Positions 1 to 11,154 of a DNA stretch of 64,000 bases are shown one piece after another (position 1 is the stretch's first letter; each line of letters begins with the position of its first letter). The stretch comes from Ptychodera flava (Eukaryota > Hemichordata > Enteropneusta > Ptychoderidae). The position numbers and the translations under genes were made by a program. The DNA lies in contig NC_091944.1 in assembly GCF_041260155.1 (NCBI RefSeq), forward strand, positions 18,821,772 through 18,885,771, given 5' to 3'. Below the pieces are notes generated by a model. That model was given only the letters and a program-made list of their open reading frames with translations, was not told the DNA's origin and made no database searches.

Positions 1-560
1 TAAGGCATAATATTTGTCATTCCCTGAAATGATGCATGTGATAATTTTCAAACAGCACATTGGTAAAGATCGATTATTACACAAATAGTTTATAATCACG
101 TCAAACACGATCATAAAATCAAATCGTTGTCAGCCTCGTAGACTGATAAATTCCCGTTTGTGGTGTTTCATCGGTCTGAGGAGTGGAAATTTGAACGGAA
201 AGCCGTTTTGTCTAGCATAGCATATTTTCTATGGCAGTGGGTAGACAGGAGAGCTTACAATAACACTTGGTAACGTCGATCTACCTACCTTGTTGTACCA
301 GGCGTTTGTCTTATGTACCAGGGCGCTTCTGGGTGGCTTTTGTCGAGAATTTGCTGTCGTGAGTCCTTAAGTAGATTTTTTTATTTGATTACATTGCACA
401 ATCTATGAACTTTGAAATTAGTTGGATATTTTTAGTACTAAGCTTCACTTCGGAGTTTCCCGATCAGCGCGCTTGTCATGTTCCTATATTTTCAAAGTGA
501 AAATGAAACAATTGTGGATGACGTTTGTTCAGAAATTGACCACCGCATGTATAAGGGCGA
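1..560. other. Non-coding stretch, partly duplicated elsewhere
   Basis: I see no gene here. Roughly positions 60-300 resemble 11155-11330: both share a run around 'ttgtcagcctcg' followed by 'gtttcatcggt' and a later 'ctaccttgt'-like segment. This is therefore probably part of the same duplicated sequence as the inverted arm that follows, not a unique region. Confidence 0.4.
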
Positions 561-569
561 CGCTCTCAC

Positions 570-1515
570 AGACCTATGCAAATTAAAATTATCCAATTAG
601 GCCTAATCGAGGTGAGACATGGTATAAATATATCGCTCTTTCCACTCGGTTCATGGAAGTGGTGATACAGAGACAATTCGGAAATACATTTACAGCCAAG
701 CGGTGACACTTAGCAAGATTGTGAAAAAAACAAGGTCAAGAGCAAGTCCATAGTTAAATCGCCATGGAAATATCTGACCTTCTGAGAATATGTAATGTTT
801 ATAAATTCTATCATGCGAATTTTGAATTCATTTTTCTTTGCGCATGGTCAATTTATAGTTTGACTCAATTTCGTTGAAATTTTAGGCTGGCCTGTATGTA
901 GGTCTATAGTATTCAAGTATTTTGTTGATTTCAAACATTGCGAATTTGTCGGTCTTATTTTGTATGTGACATAATACCTGACCTGGTGACCTTATCGCCC
1001 GTACGCGTTTAGATAACTATGTACTCTGTAAAGTACCGGTTGGTGAACGCCCATTCCAAGCTTAACTGGGACATTTATGCACTACGTATAGCACTGAGAA
1101 ATGACGTCGACTTTATCCTTGCGCGTTATGGCGCATAATATTAACAAGCCATGGCAAAGGAGAGACGAGCTGCGAGTTGTGTTTCCGAACTGAAAAACGT
1201 TGATCTACGTTTGCCGCTCTCTAAAAAATTCTTAGTATTTGCAACAATTCTCACTGTGGACTGAAAAATACAAAAAAACCTAGTCAGCGATTATCCAAGG
1301 ATTTCTAAATACATATATGTAACTCCAGACATTGGGCGATGAAAAGGCAACAATGTATATATAGACTCTCATTTGCATAAAATTATAACTTCCTTTGAAA
1401 TACCTTGCGAACTTTGTTCGCCTTCGTAATGTTTCACCCAAGCATTATCATCTAGCTGTAGTTGTCACATACTAAAAATAGACGGATAAAAGTTGCATGA
1501 ACTGGATTGAGGAAT
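570..1515 (+). repeat. Left arm of ~1 kb inverted duplication around TREX copy 1
   Basis: This arm matches the reverse complement of about 4610-5590 over nearly its whole length, by eye around 80-85% identical. Anchor matches include 'gacatggtata', 'gtggtgat', 'gacacttagcaagattgtg', 'aaggtcaagagcaagt' and 'ctgaccttctgagaatat'. The distal part (about 1140-1600) matches 17080-17500 in direct orientation. The TREX-like gene at 2450-3133 lies between the arms. A TATA-like stretch (tataaatata near 622) is kept in modified form in the other arm. No open frame of note is present. Confidence 0.75.
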
Positions 1516-1623
1516 GCTATTGTTATATGGCGTGCGACTTTGCTGTTGTTGTTCAATAGTTTGCCACCTTACTTTATAGCTCGTAGTTACAACGTAATGG
1601 CGATTCTTCGTATCATTATTGGG

Positions 1624-1723
<100 letters not shown>

Positions 1724-1860
1724 CTATACATTAAAACGCTTTCTTCATGACTTCTATTGAGAGATAAACTCGTTTGCTCATTTGAATATTTATTAAAATT
1801 AGTTTCATTTACATACATTCATCCATGAAAATTAACATCATTATCTTGAAATTGATTTAT

Positions 1861-2335
1861 CCTTAAATGAGCTCCTTTCTTCATAAAAGAATTACTGGTT
1901 TTTACAGTGATGACATTGACTCGTTGTGCAATATTTACAATTTACAGTCATTAAAATCAAGGAGGACTATTTTTGATTATATATTTTTATACAAATGCAT
2001 AAATGCAAAATCTTCATGTACCAAGGTTTTCAACTCGGCGTACTACTTTGTTTCATGTGCCATTTGGTAGAGTTAATTGTGTTCGTGACTCTCTTTTTAG
2101 TAGAATTCCGAGACAATTTAATTTGCTTTTAAACGAATACAATGACATTGATCCTTTTTCTGTAAATTTAAATGGTTTTAAAAATGTTTTTAAACATTGT
2201 TTTCTCAGCATTTGTTAAAGTTTGTTCGTCTTGTCTTCATGTTTTGACTCTGTATCTGTATTTTTACTAACAGTCTTCCATAAATGGCCTCGGCTGTGGA
2301 AGTCATTATTAATAAAATAAAATAAAAATAAAATA
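1861..2335 (+). mobile_element. 5'-truncated LINE, 3' end only
   Basis: Two overlapping frames encode typical C-terminal LINE sequence. One has 'LKSRRTIFDYIFLYKCIN'. The other continues with 'TRRTTLFHVPFGRVNCVRDS' and then 'SRIPRQFNLL'. This is the end of a non-LTR retrotransposon ORF2, after the reverse transcriptase. The switch of frame near 2010 marks a frameshift. A short 3' UTR follows and ends in an A-rich AATAAAA-repeat tail at about 2309-2335, as expected of target-primed insertion. Only the last ~0.5 kb is present, so it is a dead fragment. The clade (CR1, L2 or jockey-like) is not resolved. Confidence 0.75.
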
Positions 2336-2449
2336 GCTTAGAGTGGGCGGATTCTCACAGTTCAGGCGATTTTTGGTCAAAAAGCTGGGGTTAGTCCTGT
2401 AAATATTTCCCTGTGTATTAGGCGATTATTTCGTTGAACGAAAAGTTAA

Positions 2450-3133
2450 TTAAAATTGCCTCTTCTTTCTCTGAGCCCAATCTAGGAATTTCTGAGAGAA
2501 AGTTGGCGAGGTTAACAATCTCAGAAGTCCGATCGCATCGCTTTCGGCGTCATGGGTCGGTTCAAATCGTAAATATCGTTGACACAGGCTTTGAAGTGTC
2601 TTCTTCTGCTGTCTTGGCAGATGGTCCTGGAAAAACTTCAAACTATCGGCGGTGTAGACCGTATCCCATGAACCACCCGCCTTCGCCAGCTCTCTGCGTA
2701 GCACGGGAAAGTCTAACATCTCTCCGGCGTGAGAAACCAGACACACGGGACCCGCTTGTCGGCGTAGGAAGTACCGCACCGCACCGACGACGTCGCTGTT
2801 CATGGGTTTCTTGTCGTATTTCTCCAGCATCGGTTTACTCAACCCGCTCAATCTCTCTGCGTTCGACGACAGGGTCTTTTCGGGTCTCAGACAAAGCGTT
2901 ATTTTGTCCTTGACCCTCGGAATCTGGCCATCGCTGGCGCTTTCCTCGATGAATTTGCGTGATATGGCGACCATTGCCAGCTCGGTCATGTCCGGCATGT
3001 TACCCATAGAGTCGGGCAAGCCGGTCGCCTCCAAGTCGATGAATACAAATGTTTGAATCTGCAGGGAAGCGCCCGTACGTCGAACTCGCGACGACAAGTC
3101 TAGACCGGCGATCCTTTCGGCAGCGTCAAAGCT
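2450..3133 (-). CDS. TREX-like 3'-5' exonuclease, catalytic residues intact (terminal exon)
   Basis: DEDDh-family 3'-5' DNA exonuclease related to TREX1/TREX2, which degrade single- and double-stranded DNA ends. All family motifs are visible. Motif I is 'FVFIDLEATGLP', with the metal-binding Asp and Glu. Motif II is 'LVSHAGEMLDFP' with its Asp (family form AHNGDxxDFP). Motif III is 'THDAESDA' with the His and Asp spaced five apart. The frame is open up to 3241, but a strong acceptor (actttcag, ending at 3134) suggests the exon begins at 3133 in phase 0; a second acceptor (ccctgcag) lies just before the core. About 228 residues are encoded here, close to TREX2 and without the long C-terminal tail of TREX1. 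Upstream exon(s) are not identified. Family assignment is confident; activity is inferred. Confidence 0.85.
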   Translation of the reverse strand, partial: SFDAAERIAGLDLSSRVRRTGASLQIQTFVFIDLEATGLPDSMGNMPDMTELAMVAISRKFIEESASDGQIPRVKDKITLCLRPEKTLSSNAERLSGLSKPMLEKYDKKPMNSDVVGAVRYFLRRQAGPVCLVSHAGEMLDFPVLRRELAKAGGSWDTVYTADSLKFFQDHLPRQQKKTLQSLCQRYLRFEPTHDAESDAIGLLRLLTSPTFSQKFLDWAQRKKRQF

Positions 3134-3510
3134 CTGAAAGTGTAAAAGAATTTTAAAAGTTCTGACAAGAAAATATTGTATCGGACGACCATGTTTTGAA
3201 GAAGCAGCAACAGTTTTACTAAACTGCATGTATTTTCTCATTCGAGCGCCGCCAAGTGCGACGATTGGTGATTATTAGAGAGCCATTGTAAGGTGAAGTC
3301 AGTGGGCCGCAAGGCGAAGCTTGGCACCACGGTCCCTTGTGGAGGGACCGTGTTGGCACACAATGTTTTCGATCAGTGGTTTGACACAAGTCTCGATGCC
3401 TAATCATCCGTAATACACTCTTTTCTGGTACAAGCGTGAATTGAAATCAGAGAAGTTCATATAAATAATAGAATCTGACGCTTACATCTTCCGAACTTGT
3501 ACTGTCTCTT
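3134..3510. other. Upstream/intronic stretch of TREX copy 1
   Basis: This should be intron or 5' flank of the exonuclease gene, since the exon starts at an acceptor. I could not find a convincing upstream exon. Confidence 0.3.
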
Positions 3511-3514
3511 CGCC

Positions 3515-3859
3515 TTCGGAACATCTTCTATCACACTAGCTATCTGCAGGATTGTTCTTCTTCTTCTTACAAACCCGAAACAGTAACTGTTTAGTTATGA
3601 ATTGTCTGCTTTGAGCTCAAAGGGGCAAATGATCACCTGCGTAGTGGAAAACCAAAGTGTGCAAAATAAACTCGCAATTATGAGCTTTATATGAAAAGGA
3701 CTAAAAAGACGTAAAAAGTGAAAAATCAAATCACATTTGAATATTTTGACATCCATTGTTTTTCCTGCGAGACTGAAATTCAAGCGGAGCAGCTTGCGAA
3801 TTGTCCGTTTACGACAGTAAGACGTTTTCGGATTCAACATTTACCGTTTAAAACGAGGC

Positions 3860-3934
<75 letters not shown>

Positions 3935-3990
3935 ACACACAGCACACAACATTACTGCCCCGATAAATTTGGTAACTTCAATTAATTTAA
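3515..3990 (+). repeat. Second block of the dispersed repeat, with (CT)n tail
   Basis: This block matches 17497-17930 in direct orientation. Shared runs include 'cgccttcggaacatcttcta', 'gtctgctttgagctcaaagg' and 'aaaagg(g)gactaaaaag', and both copies end in a (CT)n microsatellite (3861-3930 here, with one interruption). At 17 kb this block directly follows the block found at 570-1515. At this locus the two blocks are separated by the LINE fragment and TREX copy 1. Confidence 0.7.
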
Positions 3991-4600
3991 AGTTGTTCAA
4001 TGTCCACCGTCTTATACAGAATTTCAAGAAACATCGAAAACATCACAACTTTTGCGAAGTACGAAAATTATAACTCTTTCTCGGACTTAATCAATGAGTG
4101 GCTGGACGTCTACTATTTAAAAACTTCAATAGCACAACTTGAAATATCATAACCTACCTCCTAATCAGTTCTTCTCCGTCTGCAACCGTTCCTCGACAAA
4201 TGTCAGAAATCCAGAAATGCGAACAATTACGCCTTGCATGTATGTTTTTGTTGGTCGCAGTAACGGTGTATTTGGGATATTTATAGGCTTTTAAGTTTGA
4301 GTTCCGTGTGAAGAATGACATCATCTATTGATATATCTGTATGAGTCACCTTATCCAATGCAATACAAAACGAAAGTATACACTTCATACGACAAAAGCA
4401 CCATTGCTTATTGTCACGAGAGTCACCAGTTAAGTTTTTATCAAAGCCTAAATTAACCCGCCCTTCTCTTCTCCCACGTCCTGTCTGTATGTCCCCCGTC
4501 TGGACATATTTAAATAGGAGGACACACGCTGTAACGAGATAGCAAGATCACGATAGAGAGAAATACAAACTAAACGTACGGCTATGTACATGTACACCAT
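3991..4600. other. Unassigned non-coding stretch
   Basis: AT-rich, with no credible open frame, splice pair or repeat family that I could recognise. Confidence 0.3.
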
Positions 4601-4609
4601 ATTTCAGTA

Positions 4610-5590
4610 GAACTCCTCAGTCCAGTTCATGCAACTTTTATCCGTCTATTTTTAGTATGTGACAACTACAGCTAGGTGATAATGCTAGGTTGAAACGTCA
4701 CGAAGGCGTACAAAGTTCGCAAGGCATTTCATTTCGAAGGTATAATTTCATGCGAATGAGAGTCTACATTGTCGCCCTTTCATCGTCCTATGTCTGGAGT
4801 TACATATGTATTTAAACATCCTTGGATAATGTCATCGCTGTCTAGGTTTTTTGTATTTGTTAGTCCGCGATTAGAATTGTTGTAAATATTAAAAGATTTA
4901 TAAAGAGTGGCAAACCTAGAGCAACGTTTTTCTGTTTGGAAACACAACTCGCAGCAATTCTTTCCCTTGTCATGGTTCGCAGATATATATTACATGCCAT
5001 AACACGCAAGGATTATAACTCATTTCGCAGTGCTATGGTGGAGAATTCGGAGTCGACCAACAGTTGCCGATGTTAAGCCGGGAATAAGAGTTTATCAACC
5101 CGTGCTTTACAAAGTAAATAGTTATCTAAACACGTAACTGCAATAAGGTCACCAGGTCAAGTATTATTGATCATGTCATACAAAAAGTAAGACCAATAAA
5201 TTCGCAAATCATGATGTCTGAAAACAACATACTTGAATAGCACGTACAGGCCTACATAATGGCCTGTCTAAAATCTCCACGAATCTGAGTCAACCTGTAA
5301 ATTGACCAGCGCACAGAGAATGAATTCGAATTCCGCATGAATAGAATCTATAAATATTTTTATATTCTCAGAAGGTCAGATTTGTCCATGGCGATTAAAC
5401 CACAGACTTGCTCTTGACCTTGCTTTTTGCACAATCTTGCTAAGTGTCACCGTCTGGTTGAACATCAAAATATTATACAAATCTATAGTGTATTTCGAAT
5501 TGTCTTTCAATCACCACTTTCACGAAACCGAGGGGAGAGCGATATATGTATACCATGTCTAACTTCCCCTTCAATCGCAATTAATTGGAT
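4610..5590 (-). repeat. Right arm of ~1 kb inverted duplication
   Basis: Reverse-complement copy of 570-1515. The inner end (about 4620-4900) also matches 17160-17400 in inverted orientation. The arm lies upstream of TREX copy 1, so it could carry that gene's promoter; a TATA-like motif (tatacatatat read on the minus strand near 5540-5550) is compatible but unproven. Confidence 0.75.
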
Positions 5591-5614
5591 AACTGATGGT
5601 AACTGTTATTGCAG

Positions 5615-5765
5615 GATCGAAAAGGCAAAGGTTTGACACCATATCAAGGAGATGATCAGTGTTTTGGAGTGTACCACTGCTCAGAATGCAATCGTTTATG
5701 GATGGGTGCCAACGGCTGCTCAGGAGTGCAACAAATGCCGCGATAAGGTCTACCCACACAAAAAG
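5615..5765 (+). pseudogene. 3CxxC-type zinc-finger exon with a frameshift
   Basis: The exon is bounded by a good acceptor (ctgttattgcag) and donor (aaaaag|gtattc). The first frame reads 'DDQCFGVYHCSECNRLWMGA' and continues NGCSG; the next frame then reads 'ECNKCRDKVYPHKK'. Together these match the 3CxxC zinc-binding domain (CxxC, Trp, Ala-Asn, second CxxC, VYPxK), known from ZAR1 and RTP-like proteins. The exon is 151 bases, one more than 50 codons, and both ends would be phase 0 with 150 bases. It therefore looks like a real exon carrying a one-base insertion. Either it is a pseudogene or the base is an assembly error. No other exon was found nearby. Confidence 0.55.
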
Positions 5766-6171
5766 GTATTCCCTTATTCTATGCTACATTTTATTCGAAG
5801 CTGTAACTAGAAATTGCATTACAAATCAAATTAGCTGACAAATAATGTCCCCCACTTTGCAGCAAATACCAAAAAAAAAAAATCAGTAAGTATGCATTTT
5901 AAGTCAAGTTGTACATAAAAATGAATGACGTACTTTCCAAAGAGTTACTGGCTGTTATGAAATTTCAAAGATTTCGAGCGAGACAACAACAGCGCCATGT
6001 GTTTCTTTTCTCTTTCGTCTTTTCTGTCCACGTTTAGTTGTTTCGAAATGTTGTGTCTCAATAGTGGCATTGATAAAAAAAACAGAGAATGTGTGTTGAC
6101 TGTAATGACATGCGGAATTAAAGACCGTATAGGGTTCTACTTACCTTATGTCTGTATTCAATATGAGTTAT

Positions 6172-6235
<64 letters not shown>

Positions 6236-7314
6236 GCCTTTTAGAGAAACATGGTAGCCTTGAAAAATCCGACATTAACAAGTCGCATAGTTGGGATTAC
6301 GAGAGAAATGTAAAACTCTTGGCTATCCATGCAACCAAACCAACTTAATTAGTCTATCACAACAATATCTGTTGTAGAATTTCGAAGGATTTAAATATAG
6401 TTTTTCAATTCTGGTTTAGCATAAACCTTCATTCGGTAGAACAACTGATATAATTTTTTTGACACAAACTGAAGCCGCTTTAATATATGATAGAAGACAA
6501 TAATTCTGGTGAATATTCTCAGTAACAAATATCAAAGAAAGAAGATCACGAGCTACGAAACTAAGTTTTATGACATGAGTACCAAGGCGACACAGTGTGC
6601 CTTTTATACGGAATCAAACTTACACAAGACATACCTATAATTGTTCGATGAACAGGCGTGTTGAATTCATCGAATTCGTCCCGCTGGATTTCTTATCGTT
6701 TGCTAGTATAAAGGCCTGAGCCTGTCTTCCGTTTTCAGGAAACCTTGTGCAGACGTTGATCTGTCAGTAATGTAATATTGTGCAAAGACGTTTAGAAGTA
6801 TCTCGTCGATTAATTGTTAATTTGCATATTTGATAAATTTCTGTAATTAGGGTCATATTTGTGTCAAGAGTAGATCACCCAATATAACCGTGTTACGACT
6901 GAAACGCTTACGCGAGGATACTGATGGGGATTGACTTGGGAGTCTTTTTGTAACAGAAACGACGTCGGAAGTCACCAATCTCTCGCCGGACGGTATTAGG
7001 TTAAGTACCAGTCCTTCAGTTTTCAAATGTTCTGTGTTCAGAACTGTCGTCAGGACAGTCTCCCACCAGTATTCATCCTACACACGATGCTTGTAAAATT
7101 TATGTCCAGACAGCTTTTAACTTTCGCTTCGATGGTGATGTCTAAGATTTCTAGGAGGAAAAAGTTATATTTGGAGGTTTTCTTCCATTTGTGATCATTA
7201 CTTCAAAGATGTAAATTCAAAATTGCATAACCTTCATTGTCTAATATTACACTGGTGATATTCTTTGTGATGTCCTAGTAATCGTTACCATAATAAGAAA
7301 CTTTAACTTAAGTG
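5766..7314. other. Non-coding stretch with one (CT)n tract
   Basis: Apart from a (CT)n microsatellite at about 6175-6233 I see no gene, repeat family or structured element. Confidence 0.35.
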
Positions 7315-7357
7315 ACCTACCTACCTACCTACCTACCTACCTACCTACCTACCTACG

Positions 7358-7429
<72 letters not shown>

Positions 7430-7446
7430 AATCAATCTATCTATCA

Positions 7447-7525
<79 letters not shown>

Positions 7526-7526
7526 A

Positions 7527-7562
<36 letters not shown>
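7315..7562. repeat. (CTAC)n-(CTAT)n microsatellite
   Basis: About ten CTAC units pass into a long CTAT array broken by a few CAAT units. It lies about 250 bases 3' of TREX copy 2. Confidence 0.97.
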
Positions 7563-7563
<1 letters not shown>

Positions 7564-7813
7564 CCGGTAAGCAATCAGTAAAAACAAGACTGTATATACA
7601 TGATTACAGAATATATATGTGCGAAAATATGATAACACATTTGTAAATCATCCGTTGTTGTTTTTAAGAAACAGAAATTTTGTTTTATCGCACTTATCAC
7701 CCGTTATAACCTTATCACCTCAGTCTTCGAAACTAAACATTTAAGTCGGTTTTACGTATTATAAATGTTATATCGACATAATTTAAAGTTTCCTCTGTTT
7801 ATTGCCTTGCTGT

Positions 7814-8419
7814 TTAATTACGGTCTGCCCACTTGAAAAACTTGTCCTTGAATTCTCGGTGGAAGACGAGCCTTGAGAGTAGTTTAGCATCTTTCTTGGC
7901 GTTCCAAGTTTGTTGTGTTCCCAAGTATTTTTTCGCCAAAGCATCCAGAGAACAGGAAGGATCTTCGGGTATGTCTCTGAAAAACTCCAATGGGTCGACC
8001 AACTTCACACCAGGCAATTTTCCCTGAATTTTTTCAAATTCGTGCTTCAAGATAGGAAATTGGAATTCTCTGCCATTGTGGGCTACAAGGCAGACAGGCT
8101 TCGGCAATCTTTTCAGAAACTTCCGGATAATACTGCAGGTACCCTTGTCCATGGATCTGAAGGCGGCGACGTCTTGCTTGTCGATTTTGTGTAGAGCTCT
8201 AGTGGAATCTTTGATTTTTTTCTCCGGAGACATGCAGAGGACGAGACTATTTGTGACACGTGGTTTCAGACCATTCATCTGGGATTTACGTTTAATTTCA
8301 TCTCTCGTGATGGCCAGGAACGCTAATTCGATGACATCCGGTAAGGAACCGTCATCTTCAATTAAACTGGTGGTTTCAATGACGACGAACACAAATGTTT
8401 TCATACGTTGAGGTTTCAT
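7814..8419 (-). CDS. TREX-like protein, catalytically degenerate (copy 2)
   Basis: A 201-residue protein spanning the whole TREX core. Motif I is 'FVFVVIETTSL': the catalytic Asp is Val13, while Glu15 remains. Motif II is 'LVAHNGREFQFP', with Gln120 in place of the metal-binding Asp. Motif III is 'TWNAKKDA', with Trp172 in place of the His, although Asp177 remains. Folding motifs such as 'PDVIELAFLAITRDE' and 'KPVCLVAHNG' are well kept and the frame is unbroken. It is probably a pseudoenzyme that may still bind nucleic acid or partners (inference). A likely acceptor (gccaacag) ends at 8426, six bases before the ATG, so a non-coding or coding 5' exon is expected. Confidence 0.85.
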   Translation of the reverse strand: MKPQRMKTFVFVVIETTSLIEDDGSLPDVIELAFLAITRDEIKRKSQMNGLKPRVTNSLVLCMSPEKKIKDSTRALHKIDKQDVAAFRSMDKGTCSIIRKFLKRLPKPVCLVAHNGREFQFPILKHEFEKIQGKLPGVKLVDPLEFFRDIPEDPSCSLDALAKKYLGTQQTWNAKKDAKLLSRLVFHREFKDKFFKWADRN

Positions 8420-8425
8420 GATAGC

Positions 8426-9235
8426 CTGTTGGCAAAATAATAAAGGTACCTCAAGTTAGATTTGACCCAAAGTTATCTCCGATGATGAGTAAAACAGCAT
8501 AGGGTGTATGGTATGGTGTGCGTTCTAAGAAAACACAGCTCGCCATCATATATTTCACAACGTGCCATATAAATGTCTTTCTCGCCATTTATAAGCGAAT
8601 TACATTCCACGATTAATGAAAAAGATATCCTTCAGTCGTCACCCGTTTCGAATTAACATGACCATGAACTACGAGAGCGTATTGCTTAATGACTCTCCGA
8701 AAACGAATATTTCGAATGAACCTGAGAAAATAGTATTAATTCAGGAACACACATTTCTTTGTTTTTGCAAACCGCAGAAAATATTTTATCGTTTTCACGT
8801 AGATTTTTCCCAAAAGCATCTTAAAATCAGACGTTCGCAAGAGCGTAGGTGACGAGCTTTGGCCATTTTGTTTGCATACTTTGTCACTTGCAAGTGTACG
8901 TAGGGAACAACCCAGATCTTGCAAGTACATTGGGGTATATACAACGCTCTTTTCGCTCCATACACACTTTGAACGAGGAAATAATAATGATAAAAACAAA
9001 CTAGACTTGGACACCTCATCGGCACTATGAACCATCCTTTTACAGACAATGTAGAGTTTTGACATCAGTATTTTGACTAAATGAGATCCCATTGTATGTC
9101 GAATACTTTGTTTGAATGGTCTTATATGAAATCCACGTTGCAATTTCTTTTTGGGGTGGTGGTTTGGTGGAGAGGTGCAAGTTAAAGTTTCAAAGGCTCC
9201 ATCTTTGCAAAACAAACAAACAAACAAACAAACAT
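8426..9235. other. Non-coding stretch upstream of TREX copy 2
   Basis: This should contain the 5' exon and promoter of TREX copy 2 on the minus strand, but I could not identify them. Long open frames here show no recognisable domain. Confidence 0.3.
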
Positions 9236-9380
9236 ATGAAAATTGTGCATAGTCTACTTCAGCTCTGCGTGGCAGGGCTGTTTTTGTTACCGGCGTTACA
9301 CAGCCTCCCAACGTGTGACGCCCGTAAAACACGCCCTGTCACGCAGAGCCAAGTCTACTTCAATTCTCATGGCCGAAAGG
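9236..9380 (+). CDS. Candidate first exon of a secreted protein
   Basis: From the ATG at 9236 the frame reads a basic start, a hydrophobic core 'LLQLCVAGLFLLPALHSL' and a small polar cleavage region, i.e. a classical signal peptide. About 25 further residues follow (one Cys, then 'RKTRPVTQSQVYFNSHGRK'). A consensus donor (gaaagg|gtaagc) follows at 9381 in phase 1, the usual phase for signal-peptide exons. I did not find the next exon. The product is unknown. The alternative is a chance frame, but the combination of signal peptide, start and phase-1 donor is suggestive. Confidence 0.45.
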
Positions 9381-9844
9381 GTAAGCATAATTTGAGAATC
9401 CTCAATAAAAGAATCAAAAATCATTCTAAATTTAGATGGAGATGTATATTCCAGAAAATTACTTCAAAAAGTATAACCACTAATACGTCGGCGAGGGCGC
9501 CTCTTTTGAAACTTTGAATAGCCAGTCAGACTACATGGGTGTTTCATGGCTGTTTCATGTTTTAGCATTGTTTACAAATCGAATAGGTCCACAAGAAAAC
9601 GATTAAAGCAATAATGGTTCTCGGTTTTCCTTTTTGAGGGCAGATGACAATCATCGAACCAAAATTAAGGAAATACAAACAAATGGAGTATGTCCACAAG
9701 AGAACGACTAAATGATTAATGATTCTCGCTTCTCCTCAGTTTTTGAGGGCAGATGGCTATATTCACTGTAAGCTTATACACGAAAAGTCGGCGCACATAC
9801 GTGTACGTTAACTAGCAGAAATTTAATATTATCACCGGGAGGGG
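9381..9844. other. Non-coding stretch with a short internal duplication
   Basis: Segments near 9585-9660 and 9685-9755 resemble each other (both contain 'tccacaagaraacga' and 'tttttgagggcagatg'), so a ~100-base local tandem duplication is likely. Nothing else is recognised. Confidence 0.4.
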
Positions 9845-9990
9845 TAGCTGTGAAAACGCAGCTATCTGCGATGGGGTTGCCTGCGTCTATGCGAGTCATC
9901 AAAAGGTAAACCAAGCCACGGATGTGTGTGACGGGGTTGACCTTTTGATGACTCGCATTGACGTAGGCTACCCCGCCAAAGATAGCTATA
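9845..9990. mobile_element. Foldback MITE (~150 bp)
   Basis: Nearly the whole element is an imperfect hairpin. The left arm includes 'atgcgagtcatcaaaaggt' and the right arm includes its inverse 'ccttttgatgactcgcat', with roughly 50-65 base arms and a ~20 base spacer. The left end 'agctgtgaaaacgcagc' closely resembles the end of the foldback element at 19296-19445. No coding capacity. Confidence 0.65.
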
Positions 9991-10635
9991 TTTCAAGAGC
10001 CAAATAAGGGATACAGCACGCAATTCCCTCAGACTAAGGACGAATAAATGCCAAAAGTTACAACATGAAAATCTTGAATGATGTGTTATGATAAAATATT
10101 GGTATAGCTACCGTGTTTGTTGTCAAAGCTCAGATTTATCGGTAGAGCGGCAGAAAGGCAATCTTGCTTGGAGGACTGTCTGGGCCAAAAGAGAATCAGC
10201 TTGAGGGGATGACCTTTCCACCTCCAGCACAGGTGGCGCTGTAAAGACGTTTGCAGTCAGATAAAGTAACTTTCTTTTGTAACTCCTTTCAAATTGAGAA
10301 AAAGGCAGCAAGGGTAGACTTATATACTTTTGTAACAACACTATGTGGTGTAGATGGTGCTTCTATATTGCAGATAGCGGCCTATTTATCTATCAGGCTA
10401 ACGTAAATTGAAAATAGAAATTAATACAATCTAGTTCCTCTTTTCAATTTAGTGCAGACAAGCGCAGTCTCTCTCTCGGCAACCAAACAGAGAAACATTT
10501 GCAATTGAAAGTGTGGCGAATGAACATGTGCACTTTGGTCAACAGATATAATATGAAAGTTAGAGATATGATTGGTTTATTAATGTTATGCTAATTACAT
10601 TTTGCCTGTCCTTCTTCATTAACGTCAGCACAAGG
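9991..10635. other. Unassigned non-coding stretch
   Basis: No credible gene or recognised repeat. Confidence 0.3.
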
Positions 10636-10639
10636 ATAT

Positions 10640-10975
10640 CAAAAAAGAAGAAATCGAAGCTCCCTGTTCTACACCGAATTTTAACATCCAATTTACTCCA
10701 AGCATATTGTTAGGCGGTGTCTCCCCCTCTTTTTACTTATTTCTTGTGAAATATAAACACTTTCTGGAATTCGAGATACTTTACGTTGTGCAGTGTGTAA
10801 CATCGTCATCGAACAACAGACAGCCGCACAATGCACTACGTTTAATGTAATGTCGAATGTTCAGTATACTAGGACGAAAACGACCATCACAGGAAGAAAT
10901 TGGACGACATGTCAGGATTGTTCCCTCGCTTTCAGTAGGAAAATTTGGTTGACCTGAAAATGCCACGGATTAATC
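10640..10975 (+). repeat. Diverged copy of the Crypton-associated 3' repeat
   Basis: This resembles 59115-59425 in the same orientation. Shared features in order are 'ctgytctacaccraatttt', 'ccaagcatattg'/'cctagcatattg', 'aaaacgaccatcacagg'/'aaaacgacaatcacag' and 'ttggttgacctgaaaatgcc'/'cggttggcctaataatgcc'. It ends where the 187-bp units begin at 59401. It is an old copy of the tail associated with the Crypton-type element, with no coding part. Confidence 0.55.
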
Positions 10976-11154
10976 GGCTCTCGAACTTGTGTCATCTACA
11001 AGGTTTGTTTGCATGTTAATTTTTAACGACCTTTCCAGGTCTTTTATTATTGAGTTGGGCACACAAGTATTGCCATACGTGGCAGTATATCATAAAACAA
11101 ATACTGAAAACTCTACTTTGAAATAATTGTTCATATTGTTGCATGTTAAGGTCG

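Noticed and set aside
7315-7562. Regular repeat array considered as CRISPR or satellite
   Set aside because: Four-base period, no spacers and a eukaryotic setting; it is a microsatellite.
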